64,000 bases of DNA. Source: Sipunculus nudus. Taxonomy: Eukaryota; Annelida; Sipuncula; Golfingiida; Sipunculidae. The notes under the pieces were generated by a model. The model made no database searches, was not told where the DNA came from, and saw nothing but the letters and a program-made list of their open reading frames with translations. Position numbers and translations under genes: made by a program. Positions 24,482 to 36,558 of the stretch are shown piece after piece; position 1 is the stretch's first letter, and each line of letters opens with the position of its first letter. The stretch is taken from NCBI GenBank assembly GCA_026874595.1, contig CM049320.1, forward strand, positions 47,816,714-47,880,713, given 5' to 3'.

Positions 24482-26850
24482 TTAGCCAACATGTGAGGTT
24501 ATGCGATGGTGTGGCATCGTCCGTCTTCTGTACGTTAACCCATACTATCTCAAAAATGGAGGGAGCAAGCATCACCTTATTTTGTGTAAAAAAAAAAATA
24601 AGTCATCTAAAAACCTCTGTCTGAATTTGCTAATTTTTCTGCTATCTGCTTATACTTAGATTTAATTGGGAAAAAGCTGAAACACTTTTAAAAATCTTCT
24701 TCCAAAATTGTCCAGCCATATTATTCAATATTTCATAGAAATAATCTCTAAAAAAACCTCTCTCAAGTTTGTTCGAATGGTTTTAGTTCGATGCATTTTG
24801 GCTGGGTTACAGGAACCTGAACTTAGTAAATTTGGCCAAAAAGGATACTAAAATTACAATATCAGAAATGGCTTGAGCTATCATCACCAAATTTTATGCA
24901 AATGTTGGTCGCATGACTCATATTTGATACTGACGTATTGGTGGTGCCACCTGCATCAACCTTTTTTGTACGGGGGTCATTGTTCATCAGTACATTAACC
25001 TGTAATATCTCAGGAATAACGAGAGCAAGCAATGCAGATTTTATGCAAAAATCTGTCACATATCAACTGTTGTTAGCTTTTTTGGTGCCACCTGCATTAA
25101 CTTACATTTTACATGGAAAAAGCTAGAAAACCTTTGAAAATCTTCTTCTCTGAAATCATTCAGCCAAATTTTTCATGAATCCCAGAGACAAGCTCTCTCA
25201 AGTTTGTTCAAATGGTTTGGGTTTGATGAATTTTGGCCGAGTTACAGGAATTTGAACTTAGTCATTTGGCCAAGTAAGCATACTAAACTAAAAATCTCAG
25301 AAACAACAGGAGCTAGCATCACTAAGTTTTGTGCAGTTGTTGGTCACATGACTCATATTTGAAATTGCAGTTTTTGTAGTGCCACCTACATCAGTCTGGG
25401 CCACCTACATCAAACGGGCATAAACCTCATAATTTAAGCCTCTTTCAGCTTAAAAATGTTTAATGATGAAATTGTCATGCTGAATCATTCAATTTTTTAC
25501 AAGAATTATCCTAGGGTAGGGTTCTTTCAATTGTATAAGAATATCTTGGGTTCGTTGATTTTTGGTAGATTCATAGAAAGCTGAAGTTGGTCTTGTGGTC
25601 TTTAGTAAGCCTATTTCAAACTGAGGGCTGCAACAGTCCTCTTTTGCAAAACTGTTGTTTCAACTTCAGTAACATTGCACAAAAATGATTCTTAGGAGGC
25701 CTTTGTTCAGGTTTACTTAAATGATTTTTGGCAGAGTTATTGGACCATTATCATTGAAAGGAATGTATCTTTGATTATTCTTAACATTTTGTTTTTTTAA
25801 AAATCTTATGAATATGTCAGCTTGAAAAAAAAACATTATAGCCAAAGTCTTTCAGTGTGTGTAAACAGATTTACCACCAGGCCAAGATTGTGTCTGTATC
25901 TATAAAAAGCTTGGCAGACTGCCAACTATTTCAGAATTGGCAACAGGCCAAAAAGTTAGTCTGAATCTATTTATAGCTTTGGCAGACCACCAACTGTATC
26001 AGATTAGTCAACAGGTCAAAAGTTCACTCAGTGCAGCCAGGTACAGGTAAAGAGTTTACTCAGTGCAGTAGCTGCAGCAAGCACTTTGTTCCAGTTTACT
26101 CAGGGCAAATGCTTGCCTCGTCTGAGCATGGTCAGTCCCGTGCACCTGACTCAAGAGAAGTTTGATGTATTAGCCTGACATTTTTACTTGTCCATGCATC
26201 TTTGGTGGCTTTATCGTACATAAGACTGGTGTCTCCACTTACAATAATTTTTGCATAGTGTAAGTCCCTGCTTATTTCTCAGGAGGGATTTGATATATCA
26301 TCTTGAACTTGTGCATATCTCTCAGATAGCTTTGACATATACAAGACTGGTGGCGCCACCTTCAAATTTTTGCAGTGTTTATCCCTACTTATTTCTTATG
26401 AGAGATTTGACATAACAGCTAGAAATGGAGCAAATTTATACAACTTGGATAGCTTTGTCAATATATATGACATGTGGCACCACCTACAATTGTTTTGGGT
26501 TTCATACATCGGTGCATATAGCTCAGAGAGGTTTGAAGTATCCGCCTGAAATTTTTCATGTCCATACATCTTCAATAACTTTTGCATACACAAGACTGGT
26601 GGCAGAAACTATATTAATTTTTCAGTTGTGTACATCCATGCCAGTATTTCAGGAGTGATGTTTGTGTAATTGGTGCTTGAACTTGAGTTCAAAATGTTTA
26701 TTACTTGAATATACATGCGCGTTTCACACATAAATGAATGTTAATTGTGTACTTTTCAAATATTGGTCAAGCATGTTATCATTGAAGCATTATACCTGAT
26801 GTATATCCCATTGCACAGGTTTGCATTAGGCCTGTAGGCCTTATTATTCA
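24482..26850 (+). mobile_element. Palindrome-rich dispersed repeat, 3' end with AGGCCTGTAGGCCT
   Basis: It starts near ttagccaacatgtgaggtta and cgtccgtcttctgtacgtta, then carries irregular modules with gactggtggc..ccac and a 3' end gcattatacctgatgtatat..attaggcctgtaggcct. The same 3' end is at 29780-29835. No coding frame was recognised. Confidence 0.55.
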
Positions 26851-27129
26851 TATTTTTGAGTGTGGCATATTATACCCATCACTGCGATAAGTCACAAATC
26901 ATGAACAATAGACGCAGAAAGCTCCAGTTTAAGTGTAAGATCTCCCAGGAGACCAGAAATTGCACTGTGTATATTCTGAGCTGAGGACATGAATGAAGTT
27001 CTACTTAACACATGAGATGGAACCCTTGTTAGTATAATCCATACAAAACTCCAGATCTCTCAGGATTTTCAGCATCCATCCTCTCTGGCATCTCCACCAG
27101 AGAAAAAAGGGCAATAATTGCAGATCAGG
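26851..27129. other. Intron 4 sequence, nothing recognised
   Basis: Non-repetitive intronic sequence between a dispersed repeat and the 58-bp array. Confidence 0.4.
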
Positions 27130-28152
27130 TTATTATTAAGTACATCAATGTAACAATGTCTTAAGTGATGTAATTGGAGTATTTACCAAATTATTAAGTA
27201 CATCAATGTTACAATGTCTTTAGTAATGTAATTGGGGTATTTACCACATTATTGAGTACATCAATGTCACAATGTCTTTAGTGATGTAATTGGAGTATTT
27301 ACCACATTATTAAGTACATCAATGTTACAATGTCTTTAGTAATGTAATTGGGGTATTTACCACATTATTAAGTACATCAATGTCACAATGTCTTTAGTGA
27401 TGTAATTGGGGTATTTACCACATTATTAAGTACATCAATGTCACAATGTCTTTAGTGATGTAATTGGAGTATTTACCACATTATTAAGTACCTCAATGTT
27501 ACAATGTCTTTAGTGATGTAATTGGAGTATTTAACAGATTATTAAGTACCTCAATGTTACAATGTCTTTAGTGATGTAATTGGAGTATTTACCACATTAT
27601 TGAGTACATCAATGTTACAATGTCTTTAGTGATGTAATTGGAGTATTTAACACATTATTAAGTACATCAATGTTACAATGTCTTTAGTGATGTCATTGGA
27701 GTATTTATCACATTATTGAGTACATCAATGTTACAATGTCTTTAGTGATGTAATTGGAGTATTTAACACATTATTAAGTACATCAATGTTACAATGTCTT
27801 TAGTGATGTAATTGGAGTATTTAACACATTATTAAGTACATCAATGTTACAATGTCTTTAGTGATGTAATTGGAGTATTAAATACACATTATTAAGTACA
27901 TCAATGTTACAATGTCTTTAGTGATGTAATTGGAGTATTTAACACATTATTAAGTACATCAATGTTACAATGTCTTTAGTGATGTAATTGGAGTATTTAC
28001 CACATTATTGAGTACATCAATGTTACAATGTCTTTAGTGATGTAATTGGAGTATTTAACACATTATTAAGTACATCAATGTTACAATGTCTTTAGTGATG
28101 TAATTGGAGTATTTAACACATTATTAATTAAATCAATATAACAATGTCTTTT
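27130..28152. repeat. 58-bp minisatellite in intron 4, about 17 units
   Basis: The unit reads attattaagtacatcaatgt, tacaatgtctttagtgatgt, aattggagtatttaccac. Variation is mostly single-base (ggagta/gggta, accac/aacac). It is not related to exons 4 or 5, unlike the arrays further downstream. Confidence 0.95.
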
Positions 28153-28690
28153 ATACAACATGTAACTCTGAAATGTGGACTGTTGTTTTATTAAGATATG
28201 CTATTCATCACCATTCTTCCATAAGAAGTGTAAGTCAGTCATCCTTGTCAGTTGAGATGTTACCAACACTTGCCTTCTTAAACTGACCTTCTGCTGGGTA
28301 GTAGAGCAACTTAAAATGGCCATATTAAACAGTGCATTGTGGGAGCACCAACAGCACCATCTATTGTGTATTGCAATCACCAGTGACAACAAACAAACGC
28401 ATTTAATATCCTCTAATTGCTCACTTACAAACATGTATTGGTCATTTTGTTCTGAAAATGGTCTAACAAAGCAGATGAAATTGTGAATTTTGACCAAATT
28501 TGGCTGTTGGTGGTGGTGTATTGTTGGTGCAGTCCCTTGATCAAAGTAAATTTTAAATTTAAAACTGTCTGTGTGAAGGCAAAAGGGTTGTTTACAGAAG
28601 GTGTTCATTTGATCTGGAGGTAACTCTGCCAGGGATCACTATGTATTTATAGTTTTTTGATTTAGTTTGTATTGTAATCTGTGACTACAG
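28153..28690. other. End of intron 4, nothing supported
   Basis: A minus-strand frame of 135 codons (28201-28608) exists but has no recognised domain, no introns to support it and no repeat. I treat it as fortuitous. The stretch ends at the exon 5 acceptor. Confidence 0.4.
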
Positions 28691-28811
28691 TGCCAGCAGA
28701 CTTCTCGGAGGTCCTCCATCAATACACGATGTCTGGATTACGGGTGATTGGCCTGGCACACAAAGAACTTGACAGCAAAGTGTCGTGGCATCAGGTCCAG
28801 CGCATACCCAG
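28691..28811 (+). CDS. ATP13A2: ATP13A2-like exon 5: P-domain, PADFSEVLHQYT...LRVIGLAHK
   Basis: The acceptor is gtgactacag and the donor gtatgg. Starting in phase 1 it reads LPADFSEVLHQYTMSGLRVI, then GLAHKELDSKVSWHQVQRIP, and ends in phase 2. The pattern DF...L..YT..G.RV.ALA.K.L is conserved in ATP13A proteins between KGAPE and the hinge leading to TGDN. It is preceded by a 7.5-kb intron filled with transposons and a 58-bp minisatellite. Confidence 0.92.
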
Positions 28812-29845
28812 GTATGGTTTGTGTGTGTGTGTGTATGAGTGTGTGTGAGAATCGTAAAGTATATTCTGATACATCTTCATTGTCGAGGATCCTTCATGAA
28901 ACAGTTTACCTGTGACTTCCTTAGCATAAATTACCCTTTTGAGCATCCCCACTCAAGTCACCAAAGCATTTGGTTGGCTTCATGCACAAGGATTTTTACC
29001 AAAAGGCTTTTAATCATGATTGAAAATTAACCTTCCGAAACCCTGGGGTGCTGTCATTACATTTTTAACTGCCTTCCTTAGCTGAGGTTTGTTAGCTGAG
29101 TGAACCCAACTCAATTGAAGTTTGACTGATCGGCCTGAAATTTTGGCCTGTCCATGCATCTTTGATGGCTTTCTCATACACAAGACTGGTGTCACCACTA
29201 CATTGATTTTTGCACAGTGTTTATTTCTCAGGGGGGATTGATGTTACAGCCTGGAATTGTGCATATCAGTACATCTCTGAGAGCTTTGTTGTATACAAGA
29301 ATTGTGGTGTCGCCTACAATTGTTTTTGGGTTTCATGCATCAGTGCTCATAGCTCAAGAGTGGTTTGAAGTATGTGCCTGAAATTGTGTATGTCCATACA
29401 TGGATGGCTTTCTCATACACAAAACTGGTGATAAACGTAGAATAACTTTTGCACTGTATGTCCCTGATTATTTCTCACGAGTGATTTGACATATCAGCCT
29501 GAAATTTTGCATGTCCAAACATCTCGGATAGTTTCACTGTATACAAGATTTTTGCCATCACCAACAATTGTTTTCAGGTGAAATGCGTCTGTGCACTTGT
29601 CTCAATTATTTTTATGTTGAATACATCCATGCTAGTATTTCAGGTGTGACATTTTTGTAAATGAGGCATGTTATCAGGTTCAGAATGTTTAGTACTTGGT
29701 TTTTACATGTAAGTGTCACACGTACTTAAAAGTAATCAACTACTTTTCCAAATATGCTGAAGAAAGTTATCATGGAAGCATTATACCTGATGTATATCCC
29801 ATTGTACAGGTTCACATTAGGCCTGTAGGCCTTGTTATCTGTTAT
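28812..29845 (+). mobile_element. Intron 5: palindrome-rich repeat fragment, 3' end near 29835
   Basis: A short GT run (28819-28846) follows the donor. From about 29090 there are modules containing cacaagactggtgtcaccac and the 3' end gcattatacctgatgtatat..attaggcctgtaggcctt, parallel to 26790-26850. No genes are seen. Confidence 0.5.
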
Positions 29846-30029
29846 ACATGTGTTGAAACAATAAGTATCATTTAAACATATATGCTTACATATGAACATA
29901 TAAATTTAAAAAAAAATGGTGGAAATATCAGCCAAACCAGTTCTTCAGAAATGCTGTGGAGTCTGTTGCAAAATTAAATATTATAGAATAGAACATCAGG
30001 GCTCTTTATATTCATTCACAGCATCTCAG

Positions 30030-31186
30030 TGGATGCTATGTTTTTGACCGGGTTCCGCTGCCGCCGCTTTGGTTTCCGGAGAACTCCTCTGAGACTACTG
30101 GACGGATTTTTCCGAAACTTGCACAAATTATCTGGTCACTTGTGAACTGGTGCCTGACCAAGTGACCTTGACCTCTGACCTTTCCTCTCTGCCCAGCGTC
30201 CGTTTGTGGGTCTGTTTCCACACATAAACCCACATATCTCGGGAACCGTTTGACCGATCAGGAAAGAATTTTTACACAAATGTAGCCCTGGGATAGCTTT
30301 ATAACATACACAAAAAAAGGTGGCGCCACCTTCAACCATGTTTGCACAGTGTCCATCTGTTCATCTGCCTTGGGTTAAAATCACTCATGTCTCTGCAGTG
30401 GTTTGACTAATTCACCTAAAATTCGGCATGTGTATACATCCTAGATAGCTTTCTTGATTTTATGACAGGTGGCGCCACCTACATTCACGTTAAGGCTGCA
30501 GACATCCAAGCTCATATCTCAGGAACAGTTTGACCAATCAGGAAAAAAATTTTACTCAAATGTAGCCCTTAGATAGCTTTATAACATACATAAAAATGGT
30601 GGCGCCACCTGCAGCTATTTTTGCACAGCGTCCATCTGTTTGTCTGCCTTAGGGTTAAATCACTCATATCTCTGCAGTGGTTTGACCAAATTACCTGAAA
30701 TTCGGCATGCGTATACATCCCGCATAGCTTTCTTGATTTTATGACAGGTGGTGCCACCTACATTCACGTTCACACTGTAGACATCCATGCTTATATCTCC
30801 GGACTCATTCGACCAATTAGGGAAAAAATTTTATACAAATGTAGCCCTTGGATAGCTTTATAACATACACAAAAATAGTGGCGCCACCTGCAGCCATTTT
30901 TGAACAATGTCCATCTGTTTATCTGCTGTGGGATAAAATCACTCATATCTCTGCAGTGGTTTGACTTTACCAAATGAAATTTTGCATGTGTATACATCTT
31001 GGGTAGTTTCTTGTTCAAATAACAGGTGGCACCACCTACAATCATGTCTATGTGGCAGAGATCAATTCTAATATGTAACACATGTAACTCTATTTCTCCT
31101 TGCCACTCATTCCATGCCTCACTTCACTGGTCCTACTCTGATTTTGGCGGATACACGTAGTCGCTTGTCGACTACCCGTATTCTAG
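30030..31186 (+). mobile_element. Helitron-like non-autonomous element with hairpin and CTAG 3' end
   Basis: The 3' end has GTAGTC (31157-31162) and GACTAC (31170-31175) as a stem, then CTAG at 31183-31186 followed by T. This is the layout of canonical Helitron ends (hairpin about ten bases before CTRR). The body holds repeats of ~140 bases with the palindrome ggtggcgccacc. The 5' end is not well fixed. The same 3' end occurs at 50764-50793. Confidence 0.6.
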
Positions 31187-31786
31187 TTTTTGTTTGATAC
31201 ACAGTTGACAGAACATAAATCATTTACACATTTTGTCACATTGAAAAATTCAAAGAAAATCATCCAAACCAGTTATTCAGAACTGCTGTGAACACACTTG
31301 AAAAATGCTAAAATGACAGTATATATATATATGAAATCATACTTAAGTAACAATTTTTCAACATCACATTACAATTTGCTGAACCAGTATAATTGTGACC
31401 TTGTTATAAGGGTCCATCTTGTGTAAGATTCATACAAATAAATGGCTTCATGAGTTATTAAATGTCATGGTGTTTACTGCACAGGAGATTGTATGATAGT
31501 TCTGGCTTTGTCAAAGCAACATGTTCTCAAAGATTAGCATAATGTTCTTTGTTTTTATTTACTATAATTCACATGTATGTGAATAAAGATTATTACAACA
31601 TTATTTATTTTAAAATAAAGCCATTCAATGGGACATTGATGATATCATTATTTGTTTGAGAATCATGGTTTTAACATTGACAGTACCTTGACTCAGCCAC
31701 CATAATTTTTCTGGAACTATTTCAGTCAATATTTCCCATTGTTCTTTTATGATCTTAAACAAATTTTTGATTAGTTAAGTTGATTT
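31187..31786. other. Intron 5 sequence, nothing recognised
   Basis: AT-rich intronic sequence with no tandem array, terminal repeat or coding stretch. Confidence 0.4.
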
Positions 31787-32000
31787 TTAGCTCAGCTGAC
31801 TGAAAGTAAACTAAGGTATAGGAATGGCATTTTGTCCGTCGTCCATCTAGGTGTCTGGCTGTCCAGCCATGCATTAGCAAGGCACAAGTCATAACCCTGT
31901 GGTCTCTTGTCCACACTGACAGGTAGCTGTTATAGCAGTTCCAGCTATGGAGTTTTACAATAAAAAAAAAACCATTTCATTTTACAAATAAATTTGCAAT
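31787..32000 (+). mobile_element. Truncated 5' end of an AGCTCAG/CCTTG-type element
   Basis: It begins ttagctcagctgactgaaag with tgtccgtcgtccatctaggt and ggcacaagtcataaccctgt, the 5' part of the palindrome-core subfamily. There is no 3' end before exon 6, so it is truncated. Confidence 0.6.
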
Positions 32001-32029
32001 AGTGACATGTAGTTTTTATATGTTCTCAG

Positions 32030-32154
32030 AGATCAGGCAGAAAGTGATCTGGAGTTTGTGGGCCTACTGGTGATGGAGAATGCCATTAAACCTCAGACTA
32101 AACCCGTCATCTCTCAGCTACTGGACGCTGACATCCGCACCATCATGGTCACAG
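32030..32154 (+). CDS. ATP13A2: ATP13A2-like exon 6: P-domain up to MVTG of the TGDN motif
   Basis: The acceptor is atgttctcag. The exon completes an Arg codon and reads DQAESDLEFVGLLVMENAIK, PQTKPVISQLLDADIRTIM and VTG, stopping after the first base of Gly with donor gtaggt. FLGLLVMEN.LKP.T and R..MVTGDN are standard P-domain blocks in P5 ATPases. TGDN, which binds Mg-ATP near the phosphorylation site, is split between this exon and exon 7. A 40-bp minisatellite starts within a few bases of the donor. Confidence 0.93.
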
Positions 32155-33512
32155 GTAGGTCAAACACAGTCAAACAGAGGGACTGTCACAGAAAAAGGGT
32201 CATACACCATCAAACATAGGGACTGTCACACAAGGGTTATAAATCATGAGACAGAAGGACTGTCACTTCGAGAGGGTAATAGAACATAATGCAGAGGGAC
32301 TGTCACTCAGAGAGAGTAATAGAACACAACACAGAGGGTCTGTCACTCAAAGAGAGTAATAGAACATAATATAGAGAGGCTGTCACTCAAAGAGGGTCAT
32401 ACACCACCATAATGAGGGGCTGTCACTCAAAGAGGTTCATACGCCACCATACTGAGAGGCTGTCACACAGAGAGGGACATACATCACCATACAGAGGGGC
32501 TGTCACACAAAGAGGGTCATACACCACCATACTGAGGAGCTGTCACTCAAAGAGGGTCATACACCGCCATACGGAGAGGCTGTGACACAGAGAGGGTCAT
32601 ACACCACCATACAGAGAGGCTGTCACACAGAGAGGGACATACACCACCATACAGAGGGGCTGTCACAGAAAAAGGGTCATACACCATCAAACAAAGGGAC
32701 TGTCACACAAGGGTTATAAATCATGAGACAGAAGGACTGTCACTTAGAGAGGGTAATAGAACATAATGCAGAGGGACTGTCACTCAAAGAGAGTAATAGA
32801 ACATAATATAGAGAGGCTGTCACTCAAAGAGGGTCATACACCACCATACAGAGGGGCTGTCACACAAAAAGGGTCATACACCACCATAATGAGGGGCTGT
32901 CACTCAAAGAGGTTCATACGCCACCATACTGAGAGGCTGTCACACAGAGAGGGACATACATCACCATACAGAGGGGCTGTCACACAAGGGTTATAAATCA
33001 TGAGACAGAAGGACTGTCACTCAAAGAGGGTCATACATCACCATACAGAGAGGCTGTCACACAGAGAGGGACATACACCACCATACAGAGGGGCTGTCAC
33101 ACAAAGAGGGTCATACACCACCATACAGAGGGGCTGTCACACAAAAAGGGTCATACACCACAATACAGAGGGGCTGTCACACAAAGAGGTCCATACACCA
33201 CCATACAGAGAGGCTATCACACAGAGAGGGACATACACCACCATACAGAGAGGCTTTCACACAGAGAGGGTCATACATAACCAACTAGAAGGGCTGTCAC
33301 ACAAAGAGGTTCATACACCACCATACAGAGGGGCTGTCACATAAAGAGGGTCATACACCACCACTCAGAGAGGCTGTCACACAAAGAGGGTCATACACCA
33401 CCATACAAAGAGGCTGTCACACAGAGAGAGTAAAAAACATAACACAGAGGGACTCACTCAGAGAAAGTAAAAGAATATAACACAGAGGGACCGTCACTAA
33501 GAGAGAGTAACA
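32155..33512. repeat. 40-bp minisatellite starting at the exon 6 donor, about 34 units
   Basis: A common unit is gggtcatacaccaccataca, gagaggctgtcacacagaga. The first, diverged unit begins right at the donor gtaggtcaaacacagtc. Units contain gtcaca followed by ..gggtca, reminiscent of the exon end GGTCACAG plus gtaggtca, but this likeness is weak. Blocks of several units are themselves duplicated (32160-32300 and 32660-32800). Confidence 0.92.
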
Positions 33513-35083
33513 CACCATCATACTTGAGCTGAAGGCATAACAGTGATATCTAGAATCACCTTGATTTCTTAATGTCAGGGTATTCCCAGCCTTACACATG
33601 CAGAAATTTTGCTACATATTTCAAACTTTGTTGCCACTTAACAGTTAAGTAGCAGATAGATAACAGCTAATTAGCGATTGGTTGAGATTTTCACATGCAA
33701 ATCTAAAACTGCTAAATAATTAATATTCATGAATCTCCCTTAACAACTCAATGGCTCTGCAGCCTCTTAACAACTTAGGTTCATTCAGTACATTCCATTA
33801 CTGTAAACCAGTTAATATTTGCAGAAAGAGATTTAATTTCTCTCTATAATGAACAAATAAATAAAGGTATGAATCTTAAATGGGCTTTTGACAAACTTGT
33901 ATACAAATAAGCTGTATTGAAGCCAGTCAACTGAAATATAATACTAGAAATGATTGTTATCATGTGTATTAACAAATAAATTAAAATGATGAATTTGGTA
34001 ATAGAGATTTATTTACTTGAGGTAGATGATGTTAAGATTACAGTACTTAAGATAATTAAGTATATAAAATTACTTGATGAAAAATCACCTGTATCCGTGC
34101 TAGTCAACACTAGTCCATGCTTGCTTGGGCAGACCTTTGGGTACATATATATGTATAGTTCAAACTTACTGGTGGTAACATAAATAATCTCCTATCCTGG
34201 TCTTCCCATCAAGTGATTGTATGTTCTAATTAATCGTATGTGTCCTCTAAAGATGCTGGATTTGTTAAATGTTACTCTTACTTGAGCTCCTTACCACAGA
34301 TCTTCATATTTTTACAAGAGTTAGCAAAGCTCCTTTTCCTAATTTTGCAAAGATGGCTGTTTTTCCCTCCAAAATCATTTTAGCCAATCACACTAGGGTA
34401 AGACAGGAAATGACTATCTTCTTATTTAGGTTTCAAGTAGTTGCTTACCCCTCAGTAAGGCTTTAAAAAGTTGCCAAGTGAAGCTCAAGTCGATGCAAGC
34501 ATCCTTATATAGCTGTTAACCAGTCACTAGGAGAGTCTCAAGTAACTGCTAGCAACCAGCATGGCCAGGAACCATTCCCTATAAGAGTCTCAAGTAGTGG
34601 CTTGATCTCATTTAAGCTGCTAACCAGTTGCCTAGTGATCCACTTCATTTGCTAAGTAACTGCTAAGCACTGCCACCTTGAGCTTTAGGCTGCTAACTGA
34701 AGTTCTCAAGTGGAATCTTAACAGTCAGCTAACAGCTAGCTAGCTAACGGCTAACTAGCCATGAACTTACAGTGAACTAACTGATACCTCAAAACTAGGA
34801 AAGCATTTTTGCATGGGTATGCATATAAAACATGAAATCAATAATGATTAAATAATATAATAATATATATTATAACTATAATTATAATAATAATAATAAT
34901 GAAATAATTATGATATGTAATTATAATATATTATATTAACAGCATATAATTCCTTTGTATGATGACCTTCATCCTGATTCATTAAACAGGCCTCTCACCT
35001 GTCCTTTACAAAAAACACCACCCTTTTATGACTGAAAAAAACTCAGTGTCTGCCAAAGATACAAATCACCAAGAAATTATTTA
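33513..35083. other. Middle of intron 6, low-complexity AT tract at 34852-34942
   Basis: Mostly unremarkable AT-rich sequence. An ATA/TAT-rich run lies at 34852-34942, and gctaac/ctagc words are frequent around 34450-34790. The short frames have no recognised product. Confidence 0.5.
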
Positions 35084-36268
35084 CCATATTTCCTTGATCA
35101 GATGCCAGGCCTTAAATAGTTGCCATCATTGTATTATGGCCGGGGCAAAACAATGTTCCAGAAAAATTAAACCTGGCCTTAAATAGACGCTGGTCTTGTT
35201 CAGAGGCAGGGTGTGAGAGTAGTTTCCATATTTGCCACCAGATTTCTTTTTCCTTCACTATTATTGATGCATTTACCAGTCAATTTGACCAGAGACTGTT
35301 GTATGAAAATCAGTTTGTATTTGTATTGATAACAGATTTATTCATCCATAAATCTTTCTTTTTTCTTACTTGTATGCCTGTTTCATAAGGGACAACAAAT
35401 ATTCCCGATTCAACCATTTTGATTAAAGCTGATCAACAATCCTAATAAATGCTTCACGAATGCATCAGCAGTGAAAAGGCTAACACTAACACTGCTGTCA
35501 AGCTAGGTAAAAATATTACTGTTTAACACAAGTGATACAACTTGGTACTGTGAGAGTCTCCCTCATGGATGGTTGAACAGAACTGTTCAAATTAATACAT
35601 TTGGGCACATATTTCTTGTGTGGCCTGAAGACACCAAATGATGGTGCCAAATGGTACAATTTGTAACTACTGTCAAGCCAAATTATGCTTCTTGCTTTCA
35701 TTTTTAAGTGCTTTTAAGTGCATCCCCAATGTTACCAAAACCACGCTTCTGAGAAAATCTTAAAAGTTATTAATAGTATTTACTTTGTCAACAACATTAC
35801 ATTCAGTAGATTATTCCCATCAGTCAATGTCACATACCAGTATATACCAGTGTATGCTGTGTCAAGAATACATGGTGTCAGTTGAATCAGTTGAAAGTCG
35901 GAAGGAAAGTGTCATGAAAACAAATTATGCAATGACATTGTACGTACCAATCCCCCTTATTTCGCTGTAATTCCCTATAAATTTGGTGTGTAATTGTGCA
36001 GATAGCATGTGTCCCATATCCCTATGGCATCTAAGGAAATTTTGTAAACACAATCCTTGTACCAGCAGTGATTTCAGTTGTGTCCTTATTGAATGGTTAC
36101 CAGCAGGTTTATTGTTTTAGATGTGTTCTTTTTTCAGTTTTGTCTTAGGAGCCTGATATTTTTTTTTCAATAAATACCTGCCTTAAAGAAAAGCCGGCTC
36201 TGTTTAGACGCAGAGTCAAAGCAGGGTCTAAAAAACAAACACCTGGGTGTCTGATCATGGAAATAAGG
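35084..36268. mobile_element. TIR element, 1.19 kb, CCATATTTCC ends with TA flanks
   Basis: The left end is CCATATTTCCTTGATCAGAT. The right end, complemented, is CCTTATTTCCATGATCAGAC. TA flanks both (35082-35083, 36269-36270). The first bases resemble those of the pogo-like element at 2945 (CCGTATTTACTCG). Both ends continue with gacgc/aggcc words (ccttaaatagacgctgg; cggctctgtttagacgc). It has no transposase, so it is a non-autonomous copy. Confidence 0.65.
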
Positions 36269-36397
36269 TAGATAAAAAAGGTAATGCAGAGACACTGAAA
36301 GATCAAGAGAGATGGGGTGTTCTCAGCTCAAATAATCAGACAGAAGCAGCATGCCTAAGGACTAAATAATTGTATACAGTGTTTGTTTGTTTGTTAG

Positions 36398-36558
36398 GAG
36401 ACAATATCCTGACTGCAGTGAGTGTTGCACGTCATTGTGGGATGGTGGGACAGAGAGAACTCATCATCATGGCGAATGCCCATCCCCCACAAAATGACAA
36501 GCCTGCCTGGATAGAGTGGGAGGCTGAGGAGAAGGTGAACTGTGATAACATGAATGAG
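36398..36558 (+). CDS. ATP13A2: ATP13A2-like exon 7: DNILTAVSVARHCGMV to NCDNMNE
   Basis: The acceptor is gtttgttag and the donor gtaagg. The exon reads (G)DNILTAVSVARHCGMVGQ, RELIIMANAHPPQNDKPAW and IEWEAEEKVNCDNMNE, from phase 1 to phase 0. DN.LTAVSVAR.CGM is the conserved P-domain block after TGDN. The acidic tail IEWEAEEKV is the seed of the large 64-bp array that fills the following intron. The genuine donor lies at 36559; a close copy of this exon end recurs at 39729-39776 with the donor G changed to T. Confidence 0.92.

Noticed and set aside
27130-28152. Considered as a CRISPR-like array because of regular units
   Set aside because: Units are contiguous without unique spacers, in an animal intron. 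It is a minisatellite.
28201-28608. Minus-strand 135-codon frame in intron 4
   Set aside because: Not repeat-derived, but no domain, motif or splice context supports it; chance frames of this size occur in 64 kb.
32766-33344. Forward frames of 76 and 114 codons with HTPPYRGAVTQ-like repeats
   Set aside because: Products of the 40-bp intron 6 array; irregular indels break them and no domain is present.
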